A DNA stretch of 64,000 bases from Welwitschia mirabilis (taxonomy: Eukaryota > Gnetophyta > Gnetopsida > Welwitschiales), in the NCBI GenBank assembly GCA_051453625.1, contig JBOZIK010000001.1, positions 246,342,832-246,406,831 of the forward strand, read 5' to 3'. Both the position numbers and the translations under genes were made by a program. Shown here piece by piece: positions 46,960-59,735 of this stretch. Every line of letters starts with the position of its first letter. Position 1 is the first letter of the stretch. Under the pieces are notes generated by a model that saw only the letters and a program-made list of their open reading frames with translations, was not told the origin of the DNA and made no database searches.

Positions 46960-47260
46960 GGAGGAGTAATAAAAAAGAATCAAAAGAATTTCAACCAAAT
47001 TTGATAAAAAGTAGACCTATCCTTTCCAATTTAGCAATTTAATTTAGAAAATATTTCCATGTTTCTTCATTTCATTCTTTTAAAAATATTAAAAGAAACA
47101 TCTTTTCCTGATGTACCAATTCCACTTTGCCTCTAATGATAAATATTTTTAAAAATATGACTTACAAAATCTTAGACTTTTGAACTGTAGAAAATCACAT
47201 GCATTCCTTCTATTATCACATAAATCTATTCTAGCTAGTATAAATCTTTAAATCACATGC
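46960..47260 (+). pseudogene. X-type ORF fragment of element O
   Basis: Starts about 270 bp after the protease. It reads SRPILSNLAI, KYFHVSSFHSFKNIKRNIFS, STLPLMINIFKNM and TYKILDF. It aligns at DNA level with the minus strand of 60440-60640 ('aatagacctatccttt', 'ttagaaaat-ttccatatttcttcatttcattct', 'cctctaatgataaat'), i.e. the X region of the 55-64 kb element. This shows that protease is followed by X, not RT, in a second independent copy. Confidence 0.55.
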
Positions 47261-47679
47261 ATCAAAAAGGATAACTTATAGTAAGCATAAAGTAAATGGA
47301 AAATCCACATGATGATAATAACAAAACCTAGATTACCACTAGAGAAACTTCCATAATATGCCTCACATACACAAGTGCTAAGATGCATGCCATGTAATGT
47401 ACCTTACAAATAAAGAAAAAAACTAAAAAACACCTTAAATAAAAAAATCCATGTTTTAATCCTTGCTATTTTGAAATATTTCATCTATGTGTACATCATC
47501 TTATTATGACATTGAATCTATCTCATACAACATCTAATATATTTTATTATACATCCATCTTCTCTTAATTCTACCTAGATTAATGTTTTTTATAGATAGC
47601 TTCTACCTCATGAATCTACATTTTAATGATCTTTGTCTTACCTTCTACACATATCACATTTGAGTTCTTACTATAATAT

Positions 47680-47815
47680 ACATGGTTATCTGGATGATGC
47701 TAAAATAGTAGACTAGAGATCATGTGTTTGAATCTAGAGTAGGAAATTTTATATAGATATATTTTTTCCTTACATTAAATATCTATAAGACCTTTGTCTA
47801 GTAAAATTAGTTAAA
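47680..47815 (+). repeat. Possible tRNA-derived SINE fragment
   Basis: 'catggttatctggatgatgc' is followed by an A-box-like stretch, and about 30 bp later by GTTTGAATC (47726-47734), a box B GTTCGAATC with one C-to-T. The spacing fits a tRNA-type Pol III promoter. No terminal repeats or tail could be confirmed and no second copy was seen. Confidence 0.3.
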
Positions 47816-49226
47816 TTAATAGTAGTAACAGTTAATGAATAGACCTTAATATCATGTAAATAAAAGTTAAGAATCATATTATCTAATTTAATTTCTTTTA
47901 GCATGGCTAAATAATAAGTCGAGCAAGTCTTACCCTTGTTACTGTAATACTCAATTTAAATATTGACCATTAGATGTAGCATGATCATAACATTTTCCTA
48001 CCTTTGTAAATATATCATGATACTATAAATATTTTAATGAATAAATATTAATTATGAGTGTATTAGACCATGACTTTTAGAAATTATTATGTAATAGTTC
48101 TTTCATAGCTAAGCTAAATTATCAAGTATTGCATTATATTATTAGATGATCATTATCAGATCATGAGCATATTTTATAACCTCATTGCACTATGAATGTT
48201 TAGACATGGACATTACATAAATTAATGCTAATATCATTTATGATAGCTTTTAATTACTTATCATATGTATGATTGATGTTAAGTCTATTTAACATCATAT
48301 AAAAACTAACATTTATATTAAGGTATTAAGGAATTATGATCATGGTTAATTACTCATCATGATGGTTTTATGCATTTATTATCTTAAGGTTAAAAAAGTC
48401 TTATTTGACTAACAATCTTTCTTAATATTATCATTGTAAAAGATATATACATAATCCAAAGAATTATGATAAAAAAAGAAGTTGTGCTAAGCGTAATTGG
48501 TATCTATGTCAGTTTTAAGTGCTAGCTTCAGTTACTTTGAGCATAATAATGCAAAAAGAATTTTCTAGGTTCTCTAATTACATGTAATCCATTATGATCG
48601 CTTTTGAAAATAGAAGATGAAAAAGGAATATTTTTTGAAAAGAATCCCTTAGTTTGGTCTCATGACTAAAGAATAATTTTAGATACTTTAGTTATTATTT
48701 AAACTAATTACATTAGACATTTGAAATTATAATTGTAAACTATAATTTTGTCTTATACATACCCTATGTCTTTTCATCTAGAGGAAACACTTTATATCAT
48801 ATCATTGTCAAAGGAATTATATTTTTAGTCATGAGTTCTTTCTAAGCCTCTTATAAGGATAAACTAGCTACCAAGCTACCATGATTCTTTATTTTTTAAT
48901 GTGAGTTCATTTTCAAATTATATGTTTTTAATTTTTAGATAATAAAGTGTTACATGTTCATGATGCATAACTTTAATATTAAGTTATGATTGTTTTGTAC
49001 TGGTTATCTTTATGATTAGTTGAGGCATAATTTTACTTTAAGATCTATTTGGCAATTCTCCTTTTCATTCTAGATTGTATAATCTAGATGTTTATTTGAT
49101 TAATCTTGAGAGATTTCTACTTTTCATTTTTATTTTAATTTTGTTATGAATATTAGGTTACTTGGATATATTACCCACATGTCTATGATGGATGATATAA
49201 TGCCATTATGATTGAGATTACACTAT
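47816..49226. other. No gene recognised
   Basis: AT-rich and without recognisable coding motifs or LTR termini. By position it should hold the 3' region of element O, but I could not find a PPT or 3' LTR. Confidence 0.4.
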
Positions 49227-49229
49227 ATG

Positions 49230-49867
49230 AGCACTTTGTTCATGATGGATTATAGCATTATGCTTGAGTTGGAAGTAAAAGATACATGATTTCACTTTAG
49301 TACTTATGATTTTTCATAATGTTATTGTATTAGTTTGAATTCTACATTCCATTCTTAAATCTCTTATATCATTTCATTTTTTATTACTTATTATCATTAT
49401 ACTTACTTTGCTAATAGCTCATGTGATCTATCTTGATGAAAGAATGACATTGAAACTATACTACTCATGGAAGTCGTAGTATCATTAGTAAAATTCATGT
49501 NNNNNNNNNNNNNNNNNNNNNNNNNNNNNNNNNNNNNNNNNNNNNNNNNNNNNNNNNNNNNNNNNNNNNNNNNNNNNNNNNNNNNNNNNNNNNNNNNNNN
49601 CTATATGAGCACTCTGTTCATGATGGATTATATCATTATGCTTGAGTTGGAAGTAAAAGATACATGATTTCACTTTAGTACTTATGATTTTTCATAATGT
49701 TATTGTGTTAGTTTGAATTCTACATTCCATTCTTAAATCTCTTATATCATTTCATTTTTTATTACTTATTATAATTATACTTACTTTGCTAATAGCTCAT
49801 GTGATCTATCTTGATGAAAGAATGCCGTTGAAACTATAATACTCATGGAAGTCCTAGTATTATTAGT
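49230..49867. other. Contig overlap around gap 49501-49600
   Basis: 49230-49500 recurs at 49601-49867 with few differences. A second 100-N gap follows at 49868-49967 with no duplicated flank. Confidence 0.85.
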
Positions 49868-50270
49868 NNNNNNNNNNNNNNNNNNNNNNNNNNNNNNNNN
49901 NNNNNNNNNNNNNNNNNNNNNNNNNNNNNNNNNNNNNNNNNNNNNNNNNNNNNNNNNNNNNNNNNNNAAGTCATGTTTGTCTATGTAAGATTTGTATCAC
50001 TAGGGTAATCTTTCTATTTATCATACATGAATTATGGATATATGTGTAGCCAAAAATTTAGCAAAAATAGCATTTTGACACTATTATCAGGAACAGTGGT
50101 ATGGTAGCTACAAGGAGGTATGCATAAAATTTACTTTTCTATATCATTTTTTTTATAATGATCCCTTTTTAGTATTTTTTTTCTTTTTTGTTTTTTTTAA
50201 ACCTCTTTATCACTTATGGCTTGTCATTGACTATGCCTACTACTTAATTGATAGAACCTAATCTAATGGG

Positions 50271-50332
50271 ATTTTTTTTCTTTTTTCTTTTTTTCTTTTT
50301 TCTTTTTTTCTTTTTTTCTTTTTCTTCTATTT
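50271..50332. repeat. Polypyrimidine (T6-8C)n tract
   Basis: About 60 bp of repeated runs of six to eight T separated by single C. Low-complexity sequence. Confidence 0.9.
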
Positions 50333-51540
50333 CTTTGATTGGAAATTTTTCTTTTTATTTTCATGTAAGGATTATATAGTATATAAAATTCTCTTAAAAC
50401 AGTTTGATATTTTATAGTTTTAAAGAGAAAACATTAAGAAGAAAAACAATTTTGTTTTCCATTTCTTCTCTCCAAATTCTCTTTATACCATCTTTTCTCT
50501 TATCTATTTTATTATTCATCTTAGGTAACTTATTTAATAAGTATTTCAAGATAAATTTTTAAAGAAGGACTTCATCAGAAAAAAAAATTTGAAAAGTACT
50601 TTAGTACTTACATCATTCGTTTATAGAATTCTTATTTCTTACATTACATTGCATTTTATTTTTACTATCACATTAGCCCTTTTCAAAACATGCATTTAGT
50701 ATTTTTCTATTAGTTATGTAACTAAACATATCATCTCGTAATATCAATTTTTCTTACAAACTTCACTAGTACTTTTTTTAAATCATTTGATTTCATCTTA
50801 CTAGTTTTTCCAACTTCCCTCGTTAGCACTATTGGCTTCTTATGTTAAAATCTTTTCTCATTTTAAGAAACTTATCGTTATGAAATCTAGAATGTTTTCA
50901 CTTATGATATGCATCTAGAAATGTATCTTTTTTTTAACTATTTTCATATGTTATGTGAATTCAGAATAAACTTGTGATAATAAATTACATTGAATCCCTC
51001 TTAAATCTAAAATGAAGTGAAACCCTAGAATCTATCCACAAAAGAGACATCAATAAAGCCAAGACAACTCTAGAAGAAGCTTTGATCTAAATTAATCTAA
51101 ATTAATCTTAAATGACTATCTTTAATCCCACTATCTAGATACATCTTCTTGCATCATTTAACACTTGAAATATAAGACAATTAAGTTTAAATTAGTGCTA
51201 ATTCAACTTCTTATACATTTTCATGGTTAGGAGTCTAAGTATTATTACTTACATTTTAAGGAATTTGAGCATGATCTCTATAATCTCTTAAAATAATGAT
51301 ATATCAAGTTCACTTACATTAAGGTTATTTTCTTTTCATCTTAAAGAGAAGGTAAAATTTTGGCTTTATGTGTTAAAACATGTTTTCATCACCACTTGAG
51401 TTATACATAATTAATAATTCATTAGAAAATTTTTTCCTTATTATAATACTACTTCCATTACAAGAGAAATTATAAATGTTTAATAAAAACTTGATGAAAT
51501 TTCCCTACATTTTAGAGAAATCTAAGATCTACTTCTTAAA
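50333..51540. other. No gene recognised
   Basis: AT-rich non-coding sequence upstream of the gypsy gag/protease remnant. I see no LTR or PBS for that element here. Confidence 0.4.
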
Positions 51541-52690
51541 TGAGCATAATATGGTTTTAAGCAAGGAAGACTTATAAGCTTTTTTTTACAAAGAACTTTC
51601 ATCCAATCATAGGTAACTTATGAAGATGATGTGTAAAGGAATCTATTTACACATTAAGATTGATGAATCTTTTGATTTTTTTAAGACTAAATTTAAAAGT
51701 TATAAAATTAAGAAAAATCTAATGAACCAAAAAAGTAATAATGACTTAATAGATTGATTAGTATATTTAAATGCCTAATAATACTAAGGTTAATCAAAAG
51801 TTAAATGATTTTTCCAAGAAGATTGAGACTCTTGGTATCAAGATTAAGCACATAACTCTACCTTTTCATTATATCATTTGTATTATGAATACTTATGAAA
51901 CATCAAATTGATCATCCATTTTCATGTTCTAAGAAGTAGTAAAAGAACAAGTTAATGCTATAGAACAATAATAGAAAAACCGAAGAGAAAATAATCACTA
52001 CTCTATAATCTACAACCTTGAGAGGGAAATCATATAAAATNNNNNNNNNNNNNNNNNNNNNNNNNNNNNNNNNNNNNNNNNNNNNNNNNNNNNNNNNNNN
52101 NNNNNNNNNNNNNNNNNNNNNNNNNNNNNNNNNNNNNNNNATCATCCATTTTCATGTTCCAAGAAGTAGTAAAAGAACAAGTTAATGCTATAGAACAATA
52201 ATATAAAAACCGAAGAGAAAATAATCACTTCTCTATAATCTACAACCTTGAGAGGGAAATCATCTAAAATTCTCATGGAAATAAGATAATTCTATTAAAA
52301 CCTTAACTAGTTAACATAATAGTTTAAATCCTTCCTAAACTTTAAACTCTTTAAAGGCCATAGTTCACAAGTTAATGAAAGCTCAACATCACATTAAGAC
52401 ATCATAATAATAATTCAACCAACAAAACTATTCCACACTCTAGAAGTCACAGCTAAGTTAAATCATGTTGTGGTGTGTATTTAAACAAATGTTACATCAT
52501 TTANNNNNNNNNNTATCTTTACATTACTTAACCAATGTAAGAAGGGGAAGCTTTTTGCTAAATATTATCATAATCCTAGTGGTTGTAAGTTAATATAAAA
52601 TGCACAAATCAAGAAAACTAAGGTTACACATTTTAGAAGTGGAAAATAAATCAATAAAAAGATAAAAAATAAATTATCAAAAAAAGAAAC
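51541..52690 (+). pseudogene. Possible gag of a second gypsy lineage
   Basis: Plus-strand frames give KIDESFDFFKTKFKSYKIKK, VNQKLNDFSKKIETLGIKIK and HITLPFHYIICIMNTYETS. They lie upstream of a retropepsin on the same strand. There is no similarity that I can see to family-A gag, and the zinc knuckle is not clear (a lone C at NPSGCKL near 52585). Overlap duplication 51911-52040 and 52141-52270 surrounds gap 52041-52140. Assigned mainly by position. Confidence 0.35.
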
Positions 52691-52949
52691 ATAAATATGA
52701 AAACATTATTTCAACTTATAAACAACCCCTTAAAAAATTATTTAACTAAGAAATAACAAGAATTACTAAAACATTTTAAGGAAATAAAAATGCATATCCA
52801 TCTTTTAAAAGCTATTAGATAAGTTCCCTCCTATGCTAAATTCTTAAAAGATTTATGTATTATTAAAAGAAGGATGAATTTAAAAAGTAAAGCTTTTATT
52901 TATAAAAAAACTAGTGCTATCATTCAAAACTAAATTCCCCAAAAATACA

Positions 52950-53300
52950 AAGATCCAACATTTCCTACAATATCTATGACTATTAGGAACATGAACTTTC
53001 AATAACGCTATTAAATCTTGGAGATAGTGTCAATCATTTACCGTATATTATCTATAAGAAAATTGCTCTAAATTATCTTAAAAACATTAAAGTTTAATTA
53101 TAATTCATTGATAATTCATTAAAAATAGCTTTGAATATAATAAAGAATGTTATTATTCAAGTACAAAATTACTATGTTTCTATGGACTTTATAGTTATGA
53201 AGATAGAAAAAACTAGAGGTCATACCATTTCTATATCTTGAGAAGACCTTTACTACTACTTCTAATTATCTTATCAATTGTAGGAATAGTATTATAAATA
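52950..53300 (+). pseudogene. Retropepsin of a second Ty3/gypsy lineage
   Basis: It reads DPTFPTISMTIRNMNFQ, then LLNLGDSVNHLPYIIYKKIA (from 53008), IDNSLKIALNIIKNVIIQVQ and NYYVSMDFIVMKIEK. The frame matches the plant gypsy pattern DPGxPTIxCxIG...ALxDLGASVNLLPYSVY...GxIEDVLIQVDxFYxPVDFIVLD. The catalytic aspartate is Asn (NLGDS, 53014-53028). It is clearly different in sequence from the family-A protease (LLPY type against IMPLHIC type). Downstream codons to 53689 lead into a 407-N gap, where RT would be expected. Confidence 0.75.
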
Positions 53301-54096
53301 TTTCCTTTAGTAACATAATAATTTAGTTGAATATATTTAATCCTATAAGACAAATTAATAAGTTTAAAGGAGTTGAGTTTGTTGAAAGTAGTGATTATCT
53401 TGATTTTTCTTCCTATGAGAAAAATGTTTTCCTTCTTTCATCTCTTCTTTGAATTATGATTCATATGTTAATCTTAAAATTGATCCTTCTTTTAATATGG
53501 ACTTACCTTTTAAAGATTTAAGATATATCTTTAATTATAATCCATACCATACATTGATTTTTAATTCATCTATATCTTCATCCAAGAAAAATGTTTTGCA
53601 ATAATTATCAGTTAAGTAAGATAAAGAATTACAATGGTACTATCATGACTTAGGATATTTGAATCCTAATGAGTATTTTTTCTAGATCANNNNNNNNNNN
53701 NNNNNNNNNNNNNNNNNNNNNNNNNNNNNNNNNNNNNNNNNNNNNNNNNNNNNNNNNNNNNNNNNNNNNNNNNNNNNNNNNNNNNNNNNNNNNNNNNNNN
53801 NNNNNNNNNNNNNNNNNNNNNNNNNNNNNNNNNNNNNNNNNNNNNNNNNNNNNNNNNNNNNNNNNNNNNNNNNNNNNNNNNNNNNNNNNNNNNNNNNNNN
53901 NNNNNNNNNNNNNNNNNNNNNNNNNNNNNNNNNNNNNNNNNNNNNNNNNNNNNNNNNNNNNNNNNNNNNNNNNNNNNNNNNNNNNNNNNNNNNNNNNNNN
54001 NNNNNNNNNNNNNNNNNNNNNNNNNNNNNNNNNNNNNNNNNNNNNNNNNNNNNNNNNNNNNNNNNNNNNNNNNNNNNNNNNNNNNNNNNNNNNNNN

Positions 54097-55080
54097 CATC
54101 TTTTTATTAATTCATGAATAAAAGTTCTTTTACTTTTTTAAATGTTAGCTAAAATTTTATAGCTTTTTGCTTTTTTCACTAGCTAGTCCTTTTTATTTTT
54201 GAATTCTATATTAGGATTTTTATGCATTTAGAGATATATAATTCAAAATCAATGAAAAACATGAATTTTATTCTTTTAGGGTGTTTCTTCATTTTAACAC
54301 ATTCAAATAGGTGAGATCATTCCTTTATTAGGGTAATGAGTCAGTGATCCTTTTCATGTGCTAATATATTTGTGTATGTATAATAAAGAAAAAAATTAAA
54401 AAAAATGATAACGCTCTTTAGAAAAAATTTATGATTATTTTTATAGGGCTTACTTAATTACATTATAGCTATGGATGCCCACTGGAAATACAGCTCTAAT
54501 AGTTCATTTGTGATATATTCATCTACATTAGGGCTATAGATGCTTATTAGAAATGTAGCACTAAATAATTCTTGTATAGAATATTAAATCTATTGTAAGA
54601 AAGTATAACAATACTAAATGATCAATTTTATTAAATACTTAAAAATTAAATTTCCATAAAGGAAGAAGAAAAAGAAATGAAATTAAGGTGGATATATTTT
54701 TTATTTGATTATCTTAAGAATTAAATTTGAGGTCCTTTGAATAGTCATAAAGGTATAAAGATTCACTAATTTAGACTTTCCTTTATCTTAGTAAAAGATC
54801 CACTTAAATTTATGTAAATAAATAAAATCATTAACTTTTATTCATCTTTTTTCTTTTATTAAAAGGATGCATAATGGGGTTTTCTATTTCAATTATTCAT
54901 TTCATCAAATTTTTACTTACTTTTATTTTCCATCCTAATCATAATTCTTTGATTTTCCCTCTATGGAAAATCACACTAATAAAAACATTGTGTTTTTTAT
55001 GATTTAAATATTTTATCCATGTCTAGATTAAAAGTAAAATTAATATCAATCATTAATAAAATCTATTTCTCTAATGGTCT
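54097..55080. other. No gene recognised
   Basis: AT-rich sequence between a 407-N gap and the LTR at 55081. Two similar lines 'ggctatggatgcccactggaaatacagc' and 'gggctatagatgcttattagaaatgtagc' (about 54465 and 54530) form a short direct repeat of unknown meaning. Confidence 0.4.
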
Positions 55081-56309
55081 TGTTGTAGTGCATATTTATA
55101 CAAGCATCCTTAGTTAAATCTGTTAATCACAAATATTTGCACAAATACAACATACTAATATAGATGGGAGTGGATCAAAATGTCATAATCCATCAAAGAC
55201 ATTAGGCAAGAAGAAAGAGAAATGCTTTTTATGAAGTAAAAGGTAAAAAATAAAAATCAACAAAGCAAGAATGGTGAATACAATATGAAAATGTAAAATA
55301 CAAACTAATTGAAATGCAATATCTATTTGACTACCAAATCTCTATCACCAAGATTGACCTTGTATAACCTAGATCAATAAAGGAGACTATTACTAATCAA
55401 AACCAACCTAGGCTATGAAGTATGTTAAACAAAATATGAAGAATATGCTATGAATAATCTATGAAATAGAAAATGCAATGAAAGTCTTAAACTAAGATTT
55501 CACCTTAACAAAGGTTGTTCTTGATGAATTATATCACAAATGAAGCTATCATGGAATCATAAGCAACATAAACCATAAGGGACATGCATATGAATATATT
55601 AAATCTAGAAGTTGATTTTTATATTAAGTCAAATTAATATACTATTATAATGAAGTAGTACCTTAATAAAGGAGACATAGCCCAACACTAAGGAAGACTC
55701 TTCTTTGCAACTAACGTATAGACATCCAGCCCTCCAATCTCCTATCATGAGAATTTTTAGTACAATAAAGATGATTAAAGTCAAGGCAAAGTTGGTATTT
55801 ATTAAAAACAACAAAATTAAATATAAATAATTCAAACAAATGTATGAGAAACTCTAAAACATGTAGAAAGTACATGAAACATTGCATAAGTTTGATGAAG
55901 TTTAAAACCTTAACTAAAATTAGTCTATTATCCTAGTTATCATTTGAATGATGATGGGGATAATGCCATGTCAATATGATTCTAGTTTTATCAATTTTAT
56001 CAATCTAATTAACATCCTAATTAGCATACAAGTGNNNNNNNNNNNNNNNNNNNNNNNNNNNNNNNNNNNNNNNNNNNNNNNNTTAAACTCTTTACCAAGT
56101 TAAATTGGACTTGATGATCATTAATTCCTCCTTAAAATATGAAGTATTAGAGGTATTCCAAAATGCCTTTAAATGTATTCATATTTATGAATTTCCATGA
56201 TTTTCTCATTAACTCTCAATAATTGTCATTTTGTGCTTAAACCTATCTAAATGTCTTATAAAACTACTCAAAATACCCCATCAAAAATAGAAAATTTGGC
56301 CTCATAACA
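55081..56309 (-). repeat. 3' LTR of minus-strand family-A element
   Basis: In plus orientation it runs TGTTGTAGTGC...CTCATAACA, 1229 bp including a 48-N gap. It contains the family landmarks 'atagatgggagtgg', 'aaggttgttcttgatgaattatatcac', 'tcctatcatgagaa' and 'aacctatctaaatgtctta'. The PPT on its right shows it is the 3' LTR of the element extending to the window end. Confidence 0.85.
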
Positions 56310-56326
56310 TAGCTCCCCACTTAGCC
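56310..56326 (-). promoter_or_regulatory. Polypurine tract
   Basis: The minus strand reads GGCTAAGTGGGGAGCTA next to the LTR start TGTTATGAGG. It differs by one base from the PPT at 36815. Confidence 0.8.
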
Positions 56327-58937
56327 TTATTAGTCTGTGAAAAATTTGGTGAATAACTATAATTTTGAGGTAAATTACCTAAGATAAAACACTAACTAGA
56401 GATATCTAATTTAAGTTCAAAAATCTCAATATGTAGGAGAAAAATACAAAATCAAATAAATTGAAATGTCTTATCTTGGTAGATGAAGTAACCATTGTGT
56501 TATCTAGACTCTCATCCAGATGATTATGGGGATGATAATCTTGAAAAATAAATTTGTAATATTAATCATCTATAATCATGCTTGTCCAAAAATAAAATCA
56601 AAATACTTACTAGTGCATTAGTGCCTCACTTAAATTATTAGCTTGTTAAAAAGATAAAAATTGGATGTTAAAACAAAAGGATAATCATAAGATATAATCA
56701 TGAAAACTTAGATAAATGTTGTGCGTATTTAATTAAAAAGAGTAATGACTTGAAAATGATATTCATAAATAATGGAATTATGTTTTCAAGCATAATCCAT
56801 AAGGGAAAATATATAAAAAATAAGCAATCATAACATTATTCCCTTTATCCGTGATTTTATGATATTTTTATATCATTATTTCAAGGAAAACATGCTACAA
56901 ATATTCTACTATTAAATGTATGATTTAGTAAATAATATACATAATTTGTATCATTCAAATAATAGGCATTAAAAATTAGATTACTATACTATACGTATGT
57001 CTCATAAAATGTAAAAAATCACACTTAATTTTTTAAAATTTTTACTCAAAATATCTTAAAATATATGTCTTCTCCCCCAATAAGTAATCTCATACATTAC
57101 GTATTACATTAATATAAGATGAAAAAAGATTAATACAAAAGTTAAATAAAAATAAGCAAAAGGGATGGACCTAGGAACAATATTCTATGCATGAAAAAAG
57201 GGGTTAGATTTAATCTAAAAAATATGAAACATGAAAATGATGATTATTTAGAAAATATCTATGTATCATTCACTAAGTCATCTAGATGATGAGGAGGATG
57301 ACATGGGTTTTCAAAAGATTAGAAAATTTAGAATTATCAGCAAAATTAGTTAAGCTTAGATAGCATGATGAAGGTTTCAGAAAGGTATCAAGGAATCTAA
57401 AAGATAGGAAATGGCTAAGAATCATGATAAATCAAGATATCATAAATAAGATAAATGCACAAGAAAATAGAATAAATGTGTTATGAATTAATAATTATTG
57501 AAAATTAGTATTAAATGTGTCAAAACACAAAAGGAAAATTAAAGAACTAAACTAAAAAAGATGGGAAAAATTATCATTATAAACTAAAGGAACATCTATG
57601 TACAAAAAGAAAAATCAATTTATATGGAAAAAAAATTCTAATTAAAAAATCAGAAGCAATAATTAAACTACTAAATGATTAAGTCTTAAACATTTATACT
57701 GAAGAAGTACAAAAATGACTTTAAATTACCAAAGAAAAGAACTAAGAAAAATGAAATAGAAATGGAAAACTTAGGAACATTAAGAAGATGGTATACCTAT
57801 CATAAATTCAAACCTAGTAAACCCTTATGAAAGAAATCATGAAATAACTTGGTTAATAAAGCATGATATAATGCAAAAAGTCTATAAAGTATCAATTGAA
57901 AAGGTGGTGATTATGACTATGTCAAGTAAGTAATGTTTTCAAATAATAAATGATAATATCAAAAGCTACTGAGAAATGGACTCACCTATACACACCTCAA
58001 AACACATCTAAATTGTCAAAAGTGAGATGATCATGTGGGAATACTATAAGCTCAATGAGTCTAAGAAACAAGCAATATCATTGATGAAAATAAAAACACT
58101 ACTAATTCTATATCCTTAAAGTTTTTTATTTTAATACATAATGAGGGGAATGCAACCATAGTTATAAAAGTAAAGACCTCTAAAGCATGATAAAATAATC
58201 CCCCAGTGAAGTTCCCATAGCTATTAACACTACCAAAGATCCCTCTTAGGAAAATGTACCCTAGTGTAGTAGGACATCATGGTGATCACGTATTTAACAT
58301 AGAAACAATAGATCACATTTATTATTATTTACTTTTTTAAATAAATAATTCTTCAAAATAAATTTGACATAACCACACACTCTCAAAGATACAAGTAAAG
58401 AAATGAGATGAAAGGCAAGAAAAGAACCTTCCAAAATAAATAGATACTTATACAATTAAGAGAACTCAAAAACTAAAGCATCTTATTTCAAATGAAGGTC
58501 ATAGAATTTTAAATGTCTTAAGATTAGTTGAATCCAATCTTATCACTTTTAAAATGCCCAAGTAAAAATTACTAGTTATGATAACTTCATAAAGTAAAGA
58601 ATTAATAAAGTTTTAAAAATGTTCAAGTAATAGCATGATGTCCACCAAAAGAATTAAGCTAAGAAAGAATTTAGATAATAGTAGGAGAAATTTTTAAAAT
58701 AATTACTTCTATTATGTCCAAGGGCTTTTGATAATTCATGATTTATAACCTTTGTCCATTTTTTTGAATTTCCTTAGTGTTAAAACTAGAAATCTTAATT
58801 GAACTACTAAAAATATACTTTTTGTTAAAGATAAGAACTTGATAATTTAGATATTAATTTATTAAGTGATAAAAAACAAAGACAAAAGCATAACACTCAT
58901 AAAATCAAAAGCAAATACCAAAGCAAACTTTATATAT
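56327..58937 (-). mobile_element. 3' non-coding region of minus-strand family-A element
   Basis: Colinear with 36832-38400 and 3880-4590, and on the opposite strand with 25190-26480. It contains dyad motifs at 56512-56536 and 57277-57302. No ORF was recognised. It ends in a 775-N gap (58938-59712). Confidence 0.6.
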
Positions 58938-59735
58938 NNNNNNNNNNNNNNNNNNNNNNNNNNNNNNNNNNNNNNNNNNNNNNNNNNNNNNNNNNNNNNN
59001 NNNNNNNNNNNNNNNNNNNNNNNNNNNNNNNNNNNNNNNNNNNNNNNNNNNNNNNNNNNNNNNNNNNNNNNNNNNNNNNNNNNNNNNNNNNNNNNNNNNN
59101 NNNNNNNNNNNNNNNNNNNNNNNNNNNNNNNNNNNNNNNNNNNNNNNNNNNNNNNNNNNNNNNNNNNNNNNNNNNNNNNNNNNNNNNNNNNNNNNNNNNN
59201 NNNNNNNNNNNNNNNNNNNNNNNNNNNNNNNNNNNNNNNNNNNNNNNNNNNNNNNNNNNNNNNNNNNNNNNNNNNNNNNNNNNNNNNNNNNNNNNNNNNN
59301 NNNNNNNNNNNNNNNNNNNNNNNNNNNNNNNNNNNNNNNNNNNNNNNNNNNNNNNNNNNNNNNNNNNNNNNNNNNNNNNNNNNNNNNNNNNNNNNNNNNN
59401 NNNNNNNNNNNNNNNNNNNNNNNNNNNNNNNNNNNNNNNNNNNNNNNNNNNNNNNNNNNNNNNNNNNNNNNNNNNNNNNNNNNNNNNNNNNNNNNNNNNN
59501 NNNNNNNNNNNNNNNNNNNNNNNNNNNNNNNNNNNNNNNNNNNNNNNNNNNNNNNNNNNNNNNNNNNNNNNNNNNNNNNNNNNNNNNNNNNNNNNNNNNN
59601 NNNNNNNNNNNNNNNNNNNNNNNNNNNNNNNNNNNNNNNNNNNNNNNNNNNNNNNNNNNNNNNNNNNNNNNNNNNNNNNNNNNNNNNNNNNNNNNNNNNN
59701 NNNNNNNNNNNNGAGAGAATGAAAGAATAATTTAT

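Noticed and set aside
48485-48560. A second SINE or tRNA-like sequence ('gtgctaagcgtaattggta')
   Set aside because: It is A-box-like, but no box B follows at the right distance.
55076-55080. GGTCT before the LTR at 55081 as a target duplication shared with GGTCT at 15751
   Set aside because: The two sites flank LTRs of different subfamilies 40 kb apart. A 5-bp match is expected by chance, and the 15751 bases are RT coding sequence.
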